Shown here piece after piece: positions 1 to 6,313 of a stretch of 10,033 nt of DNA. Origin of the DNA: Clostridia bacterium. Its GTDB lineage: Bacteria; Bacillota; Clostridia; Oscillospirales; CAG-272. Both the position numbers and the translations under genes were made by a program. Where the stretch lies: assembly GCA_900754175.1 (NCBI GenBank), contig CAAEBS010000164.1, positions 1 through 10,033 of the forward strand, given 5' to 3'. How positions within the stretch are numbered: position 1 is the first letter of the stretch; every line of letters begins with the position of its first letter. A model generated the notes under the pieces. The model worked only from the letters and a program-made list of their open reading frames with translations. It did not search any database and was not told the origin of the DNA.

Positions 1-71
1 ACCTCCGCAACGGTAAAACCCCGGGTCAGCATCCACCCTAACCCTTGCCCAAAAGTCTTTTGAAAGGGGCA

Positions 72-105
72 CGGGGAAAACTTTTCTTCAGAAAAGTTTC
101 CCCCG
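72..105. repeat. Stem-loop (15-bp arms) downstream of spoIIR
   Basis: The arms at 72-86 and 91-105 pair over 15 positions with a single A/C mismatch (77 with 100), around a TTCA tetraloop. The arms are G-run plus A-run against T-run plus C-run. It lies just past the spoIIR stop on the minus strand and could end that transcript, but neither strand has a clear U-tract after the stem, so it is not a textbook intrinsic terminator. A smaller odd-length palindrome (CAAAAGTCTTTTG, 50-62) lies next to it. Similar hairpins are, from memory, common between genes in this bacterial group, so an interspersed repeat is possible. Positions 1-128 contain no gene I can support. Confidence 0.55.
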
Positions 106-128
106 CTTTCCAAAATTCAAACTCCCCC

Positions 129-734
129 TCATGACGTTGCCGCTTCGATGACCTCGAGAATTTTAAAGCGGACCTTGTAGGGCGGCTCCTGAGTTTCGGT
201 GATGACACGGTACTGGTCGGCGCTCAGTCCTACCGAAATAAAAGCGTCCTCGTTTTCTTTTGTTTCGGTAGCGGCGGACAGGCAGAGGGGCGGGAAAAGC
301 ACGCACCACCAGTTTTTGCCCTCCGCTTCGCCGATCAGGATCTGCAACGAGAGGTAACGACCGGACGGAAAGCAGACGGCGCCATAGGTGCGGATGGGGT
401 ATTCCTCCTCGCTCAGCTTCAGCTCCACCGGGTAGTCATAGCCTTCATCGGCAATGGTGCGGCGGGCGATTTCCAAAAGCTTTTCCTGGTTTTTCTCCAC
501 GGCGTCGGTCGCTTCTTGTAAATCCCGACAGTCCCGGAACAGCTCGCCACCCTCTGCCAGAATGGCGTCACGGACTTTCAGCTTCAGCGCCTGATCCTCG
601 TCGCTGTCGGAATTGGCAAGGATATGGAGCCGCAGAACGCTGTCGTAAATTTCGGCTTCACCGTGAACCGGCAAAAGACCGATGATAAGAAAAACCATGC
701 AAATGCTCAGAACCAGGATCAGACTTTTTTTCAT
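129..734 (-). CDS. spoIIR: Stage II sporulation protein R (SpoIIR)
   Basis: SpoIIR is the signalling protein made in the forespore under sigma-F. It is exported to the intermembrane space and triggers the SpoIIGA protease to process pro-sigma-E in the mother cell. The 201-residue product is of usual length. It has an N-terminal hydrophobic signal/anchor (about residues 4-24), the family block R35-Q48 (RLHILANSDSDEDQ) followed by LKLKVRDAIL, a PSGRYLSLQI segment near 123-132, and the signature GEAEGKNWWCVLFPPLC at 135-151. The ATG at 734 is preceded by AAGGAG 10 nt upstream. That ribosome binding site lies inside a long inverted repeat (739-790). The gene is last in a minus-strand run of housekeeping genes, separated from the one before it by 64 bp. 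I could not find a convincing sigma-F promoter by eye. Identification is firm; the developmental role is taken from the family. Confidence 0.95.
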   Translation of the reverse strand: MKKSLILVLSICMVFLIIGLLPVHGEAEIYDSVLRLHILANSDSDEDQALKLKVRDAILAEGGELFRDCRDLQEATDAVEKNQEKLLEIARRTIADEGYDYPVELKLSEEEYPIRTYGAVCFPSGRYLSLQILIGEAEGKNWWCVLFPPLCLSAATETKENEDAFISVGLSADQYRVITETQEPPYKVRFKILEVIEAATS

Positions 735-738
735 AAGA

Positions 739-790
739 AAAACGCTCCTTTTTGTGTGATATCTTAGGATTACACCAAAAGGAGCGTTTT
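739..790 (-). promoter_or_regulatory. Inverted repeat that sequesters the spoIIR ribosome binding site
   Basis: Arms 739-757 and 772-790 are complementary at 18 of 19 positions (mismatch 753/776), with a 14-nt loop. Read on the minus strand, the 5' arm contains CTCCTTTT and the 3' arm contains AAAAGGAG, the spoIIR Shine-Dalgarno, which would be buried in the helix of any transcript arriving from upstream. The 3' side runs into TTTTTCTT just before the ATG, so it could also act as a weak intrinsic terminator. It fills most of the 64-bp gap between the MltG-like gene and spoIIR. The structure is seen directly; its regulatory effect is inferred. Confidence 0.7.
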
Positions 791-798
791 ATTCACGC

Positions 799-1185
799 TT
801 ATGCACTTTTTCCGGAAAAAGCAAGAAGAATTTCCCGGTAGCTCATGGAGGAATTCAGGCTGACCGTCCCCCGGAAAGCCTCCAGGGTGTCCTGCTTTCC
901 TTTCATGGCGGCGTAGCGGGAGAAAATATACGGGTTTTCAATGACTCCGTTTTCCGCCAGTTGCCTGGACAGGGAATCCAGCGAGCACGGCTCGGAAAGC
1001 GTAAAAGTCACAGGATTATCCGGTTTTACGAATGCGTACAGGTCGTTGGCAACCGAAATCAGGAGCGCCGCAAGGAAAAACGCAAGCAGAGACACCACCG
1101 CCACCTTGCGGAAAACACGGCGTACCGTGCGGGGATCCGAAAAGATCCGGTCTTTTTCGGAATTTTTGGCAACCTGCGGATTCAT
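799..1185 (-). CDS. MltG/YceG-like N-terminal domain protein, no catalytic domain
   Basis: This 128-residue protein has a charged cytoplasmic N-terminus, one membrane segment (about 27-46) and a short extracytoplasmic domain. The stretch from ANDLYAFVKPD through a hydroxyl-rich strand, 'LSRQLAENGVI' and 'YIFSRYAAMKG', to 'SMSYREILLAFS' resembles the LysM-like N-terminal part of the endolytic murein transglycosylase MltG. Full MltG is usually well over 300 residues and carries a catalytic glutamate in its C-terminal domain. That domain is absent here, and spoIIR begins 64 bp downstream, leaving no room for it. It could be a peptidoglycan-binding or regulatory relative, or a shortened remnant. 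The intact reading frame and good ribosome binding site (GGGAGG, 7 nt before the ATG at 1185) favour a functional small protein. It starts 22 bp after the CPBP gene ends. The family assignment is by eye and moderate. Confidence 0.6.
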   Translation of the reverse strand: MNPQVAKNSEKDRIFSDPRTVRRVFRKVAVVSLLAFFLAALLISVANDLYAFVKPDNPVTFTLSEPCSLDSLSRQLAENGVIENPYIFSRYAAMKGKQDTLEAFRGTVSLNSSMSYREILLAFSGKSA

Positions 1186-1207
1186 GAGAGTACCTCCCGG
1201 CGGAAAT

Positions 1208-2233
1208 TCATAACCACGAAATGATCAGAGCGATTATGTATACGCCGAAGCAGGCGATAGCGGAGGGCGCCTTGACGACCTCCAGATAGGAATTGCGGAT
1301 GTCGGCGGGCTTTTGCAAAACCGGCTGACGGTAATCGGCGGGATATGCCCGGCGGAGGTAAATGCGGTACAGCCTTGCCGCTTCTCCGCAGAAAACGGCG
1401 GCGGAGGCAATGGCAAGAAAGCTTACGATGATCAGAAAGAGCCGGGGACTGCCGGTCATCTGATACAGGGCACTCATATAGGGTTGCCCGAAAAGCCCGA
1501 AAATATTATAAAGAAAATGAGCAAGCACGGCGCCGAACACCGAACGTGTGGCGTAGCAGGTAATGGCAAGAATGACGCCGCACAGCAGATAGACCGGAAG
1601 ATTTTTCAGATCAAAGTGAAGCAGACCGAAAAACAGGGAACTGAAAACGATGGCACGCAACACGCCGCCACGCTCCAGCTCGTGGCAGAGAATTCCCCGG
1701 TAAACGAATTCCTCGCAGATAGCGGGCAGGGCGGCGTATGCCAGAATCAGATAGATTTTGGCAGGAACCGTGCCGTTGTCCTTGGAAATAAAGGTGTTGT
1801 ACAGTGAAAAACTGCCGGAAAGACTGCTTTCGCCGTTGAAAAGAACGGTGCACAGCAAGCCGCTGGTGATCATCAGCAGGGCGCCCGACAGGATCAGCAC
1901 CAGAGAATCCGCCTTGATCGGGCGCAGACGGAGACGGCGGATATATTTTTCGCCGCTGAATTTGCACCAGATAGCGCCGGGGAGCAGAAAGATCATCATC
2001 TGGAGGATCACCACGCTGTAATATTCGTTTTCCCGGTTCAGAAGCGTCAGGTCAATGAGCTTGGAAAGCAGGAGCAGAACGTAGGTGGCAAGCACGAGAA
2101 CGGTAGGGGTGAGCACCAGTACCCGTTCTTTGCCCTCCCCACGGAAAACGTGAGAGAGGAGCCGGCGCATAAGCCCCGGTTTTTTCTTCGGCGCTCTGCC
2201 GGCAGGCTGTCCCTTTTGGGGAGCTTGTTTCAT
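1208..2233 (-). CDS. CPBP family intramembrane glutamic endopeptidase (CAAX protease/bacteriocin-processing type)
   Basis: This is a 341-residue polytopic membrane protein with the ABI/CPBP protease motifs: CEEFVYRG at 173-180 (E174, E175, R179), FGLLHF with H206, and AHFLYN with H239 and N243. These form the presumed intramembrane glutamate active site. The N-terminus (1-35) is Lys/Arg-rich and cytoplasmic, and hydrophobic segments recur from about residue 38 to the last residues. Bacterial members of this family cleave or modify membrane proteins and peptides, and some confer bacteriocin self-immunity; the substrate here is unknown. It is longer than many family members because of the basic N-terminus and an extra hydrophobic helix at the C-terminus. 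Its ATG overlaps the stop codon of the upstream cyclo-ligase (ATGA), so translation is probably coupled. Family call is firm, role unknown. Confidence 0.88.
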   Translation of the reverse strand: MKQAPQKGQPAGRAPKKKPGLMRRLLSHVFRGEGKERVLVLTPTVLVLATYVLLLLSKLIDLTLLNRENEYYSVVILQMMIFLLPGAIWCKFSGEKYIRRLRLRPIKADSLVLILSGALLMITSGLLCTVLFNGESSLSGSFSLYNTFISKDNGTVPAKIYLILAYAALPAICEEFVYRGILCHELERGGVLRAIVFSSLFFGLLHFDLKNLPVYLLCGVILAITCYATRSVFGAVLAHFLYNIFGLFGQPYMSALYQMTGSPRLFLIIVSFLAIASAAVFCGEAARLYRIYLRRAYPADYRQPVLQKPADIRNSYLEVVKAPSAIACFGVYIIALIISWL

Positions 2234-2823
2234 TTGGGCAGGATCCTCCTTTCTTCGGTAATAAGAAGATCGACCGGTCTGTCGTGTGCCTCTCTTGGGA
2301 GGGGCGAGCCGGACAGGCAGTCGGAAAAGACCGCTCCGAGCGAGGTGACCTCTCTGTGAGCGGAAAGAAAACGGTCGTAATATCCGCCGCCGTAGCCGAG
2401 CCGGAAACCGTCGGTGTCAAAGGCAAGCGCCGGCACGATACACAGGCAGGCGGAGAAATCGGAGACCTCCGGCATGGTGCCGTCCGGCTCCGGGATTCCG
2501 TATTTTCCCTTGGTCAGGGCGTCGGGCGAGGGAACAAGGCGAAAGCGCACCTGCCCGCTTTCATCCTCACAGCGGGGAAAGGCGATCTGCTTTCCCAAAG
2601 CGCACGCCGACCGTGCCAGCGGCAGGAGGTCGGGTTCTTCGCCCACAGGGCAGTACAGCAGAACCGTAGTGCTGTTTTGCCATGCGGGGAGCGACAGGAC
2701 AGCCTGACACAAAAGCCGGCTTTTTTCGGCTCTTATCTCTTGCGAAAGCGAACGCCGGCGTTCCCGGAAAAGCTTGCGGCAAGGCGCTTTGTCGGTCGGA
2801 AGCTCAGTCAGCAAGAATTCCAT
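2230..2823 (-). CDS. 5-formyltetrahydrofolate cyclo-ligase (methenyl-THF synthetase)
   Basis: The enzyme converts 5-formyltetrahydrofolate plus ATP to 5,10-methenyltetrahydrofolate, returning stored folate to one-carbon metabolism in the cytosol. The 197-residue length is typical. Visible family features are the basic N-terminal helix CRKLFRERRRSLS (15-27), the substrate-region GEEPDLLPL (61-69), FPRCED (82-87), KYGIPEP (107-113), the nucleotide-binding signature LGYGGGYYDRFL (142-153) and the C-terminal HDRPVDLLITEERRI (180-194). The first dozen residues extend beyond the usual start. The ATG at 2823 has a weak ribosome binding site and lies inside the preceding DJ-1 gene (20-bp overlap), so translation may depend on ribosomes arriving from there. 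A TTG at codon 4 is a possible alternative start. It overlaps the CPBP start by 4 bp. Confidence 0.93.
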   Translation of the reverse strand: MEFLLTELPTDKAPCRKLFRERRRSLSQEIRAEKSRLLCQAVLSLPAWQNSTTVLLYCPVGEEPDLLPLARSACALGKQIAFPRCEDESGQVRFRLVPSPDALTKGKYGIPEPDGTMPEVSDFSACLCIVPALAFDTDGFRLGYGGGYYDRFLSAHREVTSLGAVFSDCLSGSPLPREAHDRPVDLLITEERRILPK

Positions 2824-3343
2824 GCTTCAGCTTGTCCGCCGCTTCGGCGCCGCAGAAGATTTCCACGATCTTCAGTCCCATTTCCAGCGCCACGCCCATG
2901 CCGGCGGCGGTCAGAACCTTTCCGTCCAGCACGACACGGCGGTGGGAAATATGCGCTCCGGTGAGCCGGTCCTCAAAGCCGGGGAAGCAGATGGCTTCCT
3001 TTCCGGCAAGCAGTCCCATGTCGCCGAGGATAGAGGGAGCGGCGCAGATAGCCGCCAGATATCCGTCGCAGGCAACGACAGAGCGGATGGCGCTCTTTAC
3101 GGCGTCGCTTGCCGCAAGATTCAGCGTCCCGGGCATACCGCCGGGCAGAAAGACCATTTCGGGGGTATTGTCGGAAAAGTCACGGTCGGCAATGTCCGCA
3201 CGGACCGTGATGCCGTGGGCACCGGTGACGTCACACCCGCCAACGCCTACCGTGGTGACCTTCAGTCCGGCACGGCGCATGAGATCCAGCGGGCAAAGCG
3301 CCTCGATTTCTTCAAATCCGGGGGCAAGAAACAGATAGATCAT
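2804..3343 (-). CDS. DJ-1/PfpI family protein (YajL/ThiJ-like)
   Basis: This 179-residue cytosolic protein matches the DJ-1 subfamily along its whole length. The N-terminal strand and acidic loop read APGFEEIEALCPLDLMRRAG, with E14 in the position of the conserved glutamate. LPGGMPGTLNL is at 66-76. The nucleophile elbow AAICAAPS places the reactive cysteine at C100, and CFPGFED (119-125) and the C-terminal ALEMGLKIVE helix follow. DJ-1 relatives are described as protective proteins against oxidative or carbonyl damage (glyoxalase/deglycase activity is debated), so the exact reaction should be left open. The start is supported by GGAG about 8 nt upstream of the ATG. It lies 24 bp after hisS and overlaps the cyclo-ligase by 20 bp, so it is almost certainly cotranscribed with both. 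Confidence 0.9.
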   Translation of the reverse strand: MIYLFLAPGFEEIEALCPLDLMRRAGLKVTTVGVGGCDVTGAHGITVRADIADRDFSDNTPEMVFLPGGMPGTLNLAASDAVKSAIRSVVACDGYLAAICAAPSILGDMGLLAGKEAICFPGFEDRLTGAHISHRRVVLDGKVLTAAGMGVALEMGLKIVEIFCGAEAADKLKHGILAD

Positions 3344-3367
3344 ATTTATTCTCCGAGTTTACTTGAT

Positions 3368-4672
3368 TTATGCTTTTTGCAGAAAAGGAATGACCTCGCC
3401 GGCGGGGAGCAGAACCTCCTCCCGGGTTTCCAGGTTTTTCAGCTTGACGTTGCCGGCTTCCAGCTCACTGCCGCCCATGATGAGGACGTGGCTGTAATGT
3501 CCCTTTACGGCGTAGTCAATCTGCTTGCCGAACTTTTTCTGCCCGATGTAGAGCGAGGTGGTGACGCCGGCGGTACGGAGATCTTCGGCAAGGGCGGTAT
3601 AGCGCTCGTAGGGAACATCGTCGAAGCGTGCAATCAGTACCCGCACCCCGAGCTTGTGAAGGTCGGGCACCAGATTGTGGGTGAACAGGAAGTTTTCCAG
3701 CGTTACGTCGCCCATTCCGTAGCCGACGCCGGAGATCTTCGCATTTTTCACGAACAGCCCCACCAGGTTGTCGTAACGTCCGCCGCCGAACATGGCACGG
3801 TTGTTTTCAGGGGCGTTGTCAAACACCTCGAACACGGTGCCGGTGTAGTAATCCAGCCCTCGGACGATGCCGAAATCAAACTGGCAGAAGGCGTCAAGCC
3901 CGGAGCGCTCCAGGGCGTCGAACAGCTGGCACAGCTCCCGGGAGCCGACCGAGTCGGGGCATAGAGCGGTTGCATCTTTTACGTTCATGTGATAAAGGGC
4001 ATCAATCTTTTCGATCTGTCCGGTGGTGATGCCAAGTTCGGCAAGCTCCTTTTCGTAGACCTCACGGGGAATCTTGTTCTTCCGGTCCACGATTTTGGAG
4101 ACCTTGCGGCTTCCTTCCTCGTCGGTGCCTGCAATGGCGGCGATGACGTCGTTGAAGAAGCGGCGGTTGTTGATGTGAACAGTGAACATTTCCGCAGTGG
4201 CGCCGTATGCCCGGAGCAGGTCGATGGCGCTTGTGATGCACTCCAGATCCGCCTCAAAGCCGTCACAGCCGAAAATATCCACGTTGAGCTGCCAGAACTC
4301 CCGCAGGCGTCCCCGCTGAGGATTTTCATAGCGGTACATATTGGGAATGGAGAACCACTTGAGCGGGAAATTCAGCTCACCGATCTTTGCCGCTACCATA
4401 CGGGCGACGGTAGGGGTCATTTCCGGGCGGATGGCAAGGCGCCGCTCCGCACGGTCGGTGAAATTGTAAGTCTGCTTGGTGGCGATCTCTTCACCGCTTT
4501 TGGCGGCGTAAAGCTCCAGAGACTCCAGCATGGGACCGTTGTATTCTTCAAAGGCGGCAAGCTCCAGAGAGGAGCGGATTTTTCCGAAGAACCAGTTGCG
4601 CAGGCGCATATCGTCCGGATAGAAATCACGGGTGCCTTTATAGGGTTGGGTGGGAAGTGACTGTGCGCACAT
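3368..4672 (-). CDS. hisS: Histidine--tRNA ligase (HisRS)
   Basis: This class II synthetase charges tRNA-His with histidine using ATP. I place the start at 4672 (434 residues): AAAGGAA lies 8 nt upstream, whereas the in-frame ATG at 4690 has no ribosome binding site and would overlap that sequence. Visible elements are YKGTRDFYPDDMR (11-23), GPMLE (46-50, motif 1), AIRPEMTP (80-87), the motif 2 loop YRYENPQRGRLREF (113-126), the histidine-binding RGLDYYTGTVFE (271-282), GGGRYDNL (296-303) and a C-terminal anticodon-binding domain (about 340-430). Motif 3 reads GYGMGDVTLENFL (317-329) and lacks the usual arginine. With RPEMTP and LKWFSIPN, this resembles the cyanobacterial/organellar-like HisRS group more than the common bacterial form. 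HisZ is unlikely because the His-binding motif and anticodon domain are complete. It leads the minus-strand operon. Confidence 0.94.
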   Translation of the reverse strand: MCAQSLPTQPYKGTRDFYPDDMRLRNWFFGKIRSSLELAAFEEYNGPMLESLELYAAKSGEEIATKQTYNFTDRAERRLAIRPEMTPTVARMVAAKIGELNFPLKWFSIPNMYRYENPQRGRLREFWQLNVDIFGCDGFEADLECITSAIDLLRAYGATAEMFTVHINNRRFFNDVIAAIAGTDEEGSRKVSKIVDRKNKIPREVYEKELAELGITTGQIEKIDALYHMNVKDATALCPDSVGSRELCQLFDALERSGLDAFCQFDFGIVRGLDYYTGTVFEVFDNAPENNRAMFGGGRYDNLVGLFVKNAKISGVGYGMGDVTLENFLFTHNLVPDLHKLGVRVLIARFDDVPYERYTALAEDLRTAGVTTSLYIGQKKFGKQIDYAVKGHYSHVLIMGGSELEAGNVKLKNLETREEVLLPAGEVIPFLQKA

Positions 4673-4680
4673 TTTGAAAG

Positions 4681-4687
4681 TTCCTTT
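4681..4687 (-). promoter_or_regulatory. Shine-Dalgarno that fixes the hisS start
   Basis: Read on the minus strand this is AAAGGAA, 8 nt before the ATG at 4672. It lies downstream of the alternative ATG at 4690, which it therefore cannot serve, so the shorter reading frame is preferred. Confidence 0.7.
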
Positions 4688-4726
4688 CATGTCTGTTCGG
4701 TAAATTTGATACCATTATATTTATAT

Positions 4727-4755
4727 ATTATATCACAGAGACAGGGGTTTGTCAA
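4727..4755 (-). promoter_or_regulatory. Sigma-A promoter for hisS and the minus-strand operon
   Basis: On the minus strand the -35 box TTGACA (4755-4750) and the -10 box TATAAT (4732-4727) both match consensus exactly, with a 17-nt spacer. The likely transcription start near 4720 gives a leader of only about 50 nt before the hisS ATG, and I see no T-box or other riboswitch in it. Confidence 0.88.
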
Positions 4756-4813
4756 TCGCCGGGCGCATTTTTCGCAGGCGGGACACAATTGCCGAAATCC
4801 ATGAAAAAAGCGG

Positions 4814-4834
4814 GTGCATTTTGTGAAAATACAC
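4814..4834. promoter_or_regulatory. Candidate operator: near-perfect inverted repeat beside the MATE -35 box
   Basis: The arms GTGCATTTT (4814-4822) and AAAATACAC (4826-4834) are complementary at 8 of 9 positions, around a GTG centre. The element ends two bases before the -35 box of the MATE promoter, a placement typical of a repressor or activator site. No regulator gene lies next to it, and the cognate protein is unknown. Confidence 0.5.
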
Positions 4835-4836
4835 TA

Positions 4837-4864
4837 TTGACATTTTTCGATAAAATGGTAAAAT
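4837..4864 (+). promoter_or_regulatory. Sigma-A promoter for the MATE transporter
   Basis: The -35 box TTGACA (4837-4842) is a perfect match and the -10 box TAAAAT (4859-4864) matches at 5 of 6 positions, with a 16-nt spacer. It lies about 40 nt before the ATG and faces away from the hisS promoter. The region between the two divergent promoters contains the inverted repeat at 4814-4834 and no gene. Confidence 0.75.
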
Positions 4865-4901
4865 AAAAGGACTGAATCCTGTTGTTCTGAGGAGGTGCGA
4901 A

Positions 4902-6308
4902 ATGGCAAAACAAAAAGAGATGGATATGACGAAAGGTCCGTTTCTGAAAAACATCATTGTGTTTGCAATCCCGCTGATCCTGACAGGGATCCTGCAACAG
5001 TTCTACAATGCGGCCGACCTTATCGTGGTGGGCTTTTTCGACGGTCAGGTGGCGCTGGCGGCGGTAGGCAGTACCGGTTCGCTCCACAATATGATCGTGG
5101 GACTGTTTATGGGGCTTTCGGTGGGCGCCGGCGTTTGCGTGGCGCACCATATGGGAGCCAGGGAGCCGGAGGAAGTGCATCACGTGGTACATACCTCTCT
5201 GCTTCTGGCGGCGGGGCTTGGCGTGGTGATCTCCGCTCTCGGTTTTATTTTTGCACCCCAGCTTCTGGAATGGATGGACACTCCCGACAACGTCATCCGC
5301 TCCTCGGCTCTGTATATCCGCATCATCTTCCTTGGAATTCCGGCTTCCATGCTGTACAACTATTCTGCCGCTATGGTCCGCTCCACCGGCGATACCAAGC
5401 ATCCGCTGATCTTTCTGACGATTGCCGGCATCATCAACGTGGTGCTCAACATCGTCCTTGTCGCCGGATTCCACATGGGCGTTGCCGGCGTTGCGATTGC
5501 AACCGTTGCATCGCAGGTGGTGTCCGCCGTGATGATCCTTGTGTTCATGCACCGCTCGGAAACCTGCCTGAAGTTTTCTTTCCGTGCGCTCAGGATTGAT
5601 CCCGGAAAGCTGAAAAAGATCCTTCTGATCGGCATCCCGTCCGGCTTGCAGGGCGTGCTGTTCTCACTTTCCAACGTCATCATCCAGTCCTCGATCAACA
5701 GCTTCGGCGATACGGTCATGGCGGGAAGCTCCGCCGCCTCCAACCTGGAAGGCTTCGTTTACATTGCCATGAATGCCATTTATCAGGTTGCCTTGACCTT
5801 TGTCGGGCAGAACGTAGGGGCACGGACGTATCACAATATCAAAAAGATCATATGGTGCTGTATCGGCGTGGTAACGGCGATCGGTCTGATTATGGGCGGT
5901 GCGTTTCTGCTGCTCCGCAACTTCCTCGTGGGACTGTACGCACCCGATAACCCGGAGGTGCTTGCGGCGGCGCTCCAGCGGCTGTATATCATCCTGCCTA
6001 CCTATTTCATGTGCGGGATCATGGAGGTCCTGTGCGGCGGTCTGCGGGCAATGGGGAAATCCATTACGGCAATGGTCATCTCGCTTGCCGGCGCCTGCGG
6101 CTTGCGGATCCTCTGGATCAATACCATTTTCGTTTTGGTGCGCACCCCGGAATGTATCTATATTTCCTATCCGATTTCGTGGTTCATCACGCTGATGTTC
6201 CATCTGATCTTCCTGCTTTATTTCACGCATCGGTTGCTTCACCCGAAAGATAAGGGAAAGCTCCGTGTGCAGGAAGCGCCGGAGAAAAAGGAGCAACCGG
6301 TCGGCTGA
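4902..6308 (+). CDS. MATE family efflux transporter
   Basis: This 468-residue, roughly 12-helix inner-membrane antiporter belongs to the MATE family, which exports cationic drugs or metabolites using Na+ or H+ gradients. Length and layout are normal. The N-terminal TKGPFLKNIIVFAIPLIL and QQFYNAAD (32-39) are typical of Firmicute MATE proteins. GAGVCVAHHMGAR (75-87) recurs in the second half as FVGQNVGAR, showing the two-lobe pseudo-repeat. RSTGDTKHPL (160-169) is mirrored by the GGLRAMGKS segment. A hydrophilic basic tail ends the protein. AGGAGGTG lies 4 nt before the ATG, a strong ribosome binding site. It is a single-gene unit with its own promoter and terminator, divergent from hisS. Substrate cannot be predicted; the inverted repeat at its -35 box suggests regulated expression. 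Confidence 0.93.
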   Translation: MAKQKEMDMTKGPFLKNIIVFAIPLILTGILQQFYNAADLIVVGFFDGQVALAAVGSTGSLHNMIVGLFMGLSVGAGVCVAHHMGAREPEEVHHVVHTSLLLAAGLGVVISALGFIFAPQLLEWMDTPDNVIRSSALYIRIIFLGIPASMLYNYSAAMVRSTGDTKHPLIFLTIAGIINVVLNIVLVAGFHMGVAGVAIATVASQVVSAVMILVFMHRSETCLKFSFRALRIDPGKLKKILLIGIPSGLQGVLFSLSNVIIQSSINSFGDTVMAGSSAASNLEGFVYIAMNAIYQVALTFVGQNVGARTYHNIKKIIWCCIGVVTAIGLIMGGAFLLLRNFLVGLYAPDNPEVLAAALQRLYIILPTYFMCGIMEVLCGGLRAMGKSITAMVISLAGACGLRILWINTIFVLVRTPECIYISYPISWFITLMFHLIFLLYFTHRLLHPKDKGKLRVQEAPEKKEQPVG

Positions 6309-6313
6309 CCTAT

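Noticed and set aside
800..804. GCATA on the minus strand as a sigma-F -35 element for spoIIR
   Set aside because: No sequence fitting the sigma-F -10 consensus lies about 15 nt downstream; a five-base match alone is too weak.
806..821. 16-bp palindrome CTTTTTCCGGAAAAAG near the end of the MltG-like gene
   Set aside because: It lies wholly inside the coding sequence (codons for the last residues), has no loop, and is not placed at a promoter; probably chance.
2774..3964. Long plus-strand open frame opposite the DJ-1 gene and hisS
   Set aside because: It is antisense to two well-identified genes, has no recognisable protein motif, and reflects the codon bias of the opposite strand.
3989..4660. 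Plus-strand open frame opposite the 5' part of hisS
   Set aside because: Antisense to firmly identified HisRS motifs; no ribosome binding site or family resemblance.
4673..4690. Longer hisS start at 4690
   Set aside because: No ribosome binding site precedes it, while AAAGGAA sits correctly before the ATG at 4672.
4752..5552. Minus-strand open frame of 266 codons opposite the MATE gene
   Set aside because: His/Lys/Gln-rich composition typical of an antisense frame, and it runs through the divergent promoters.
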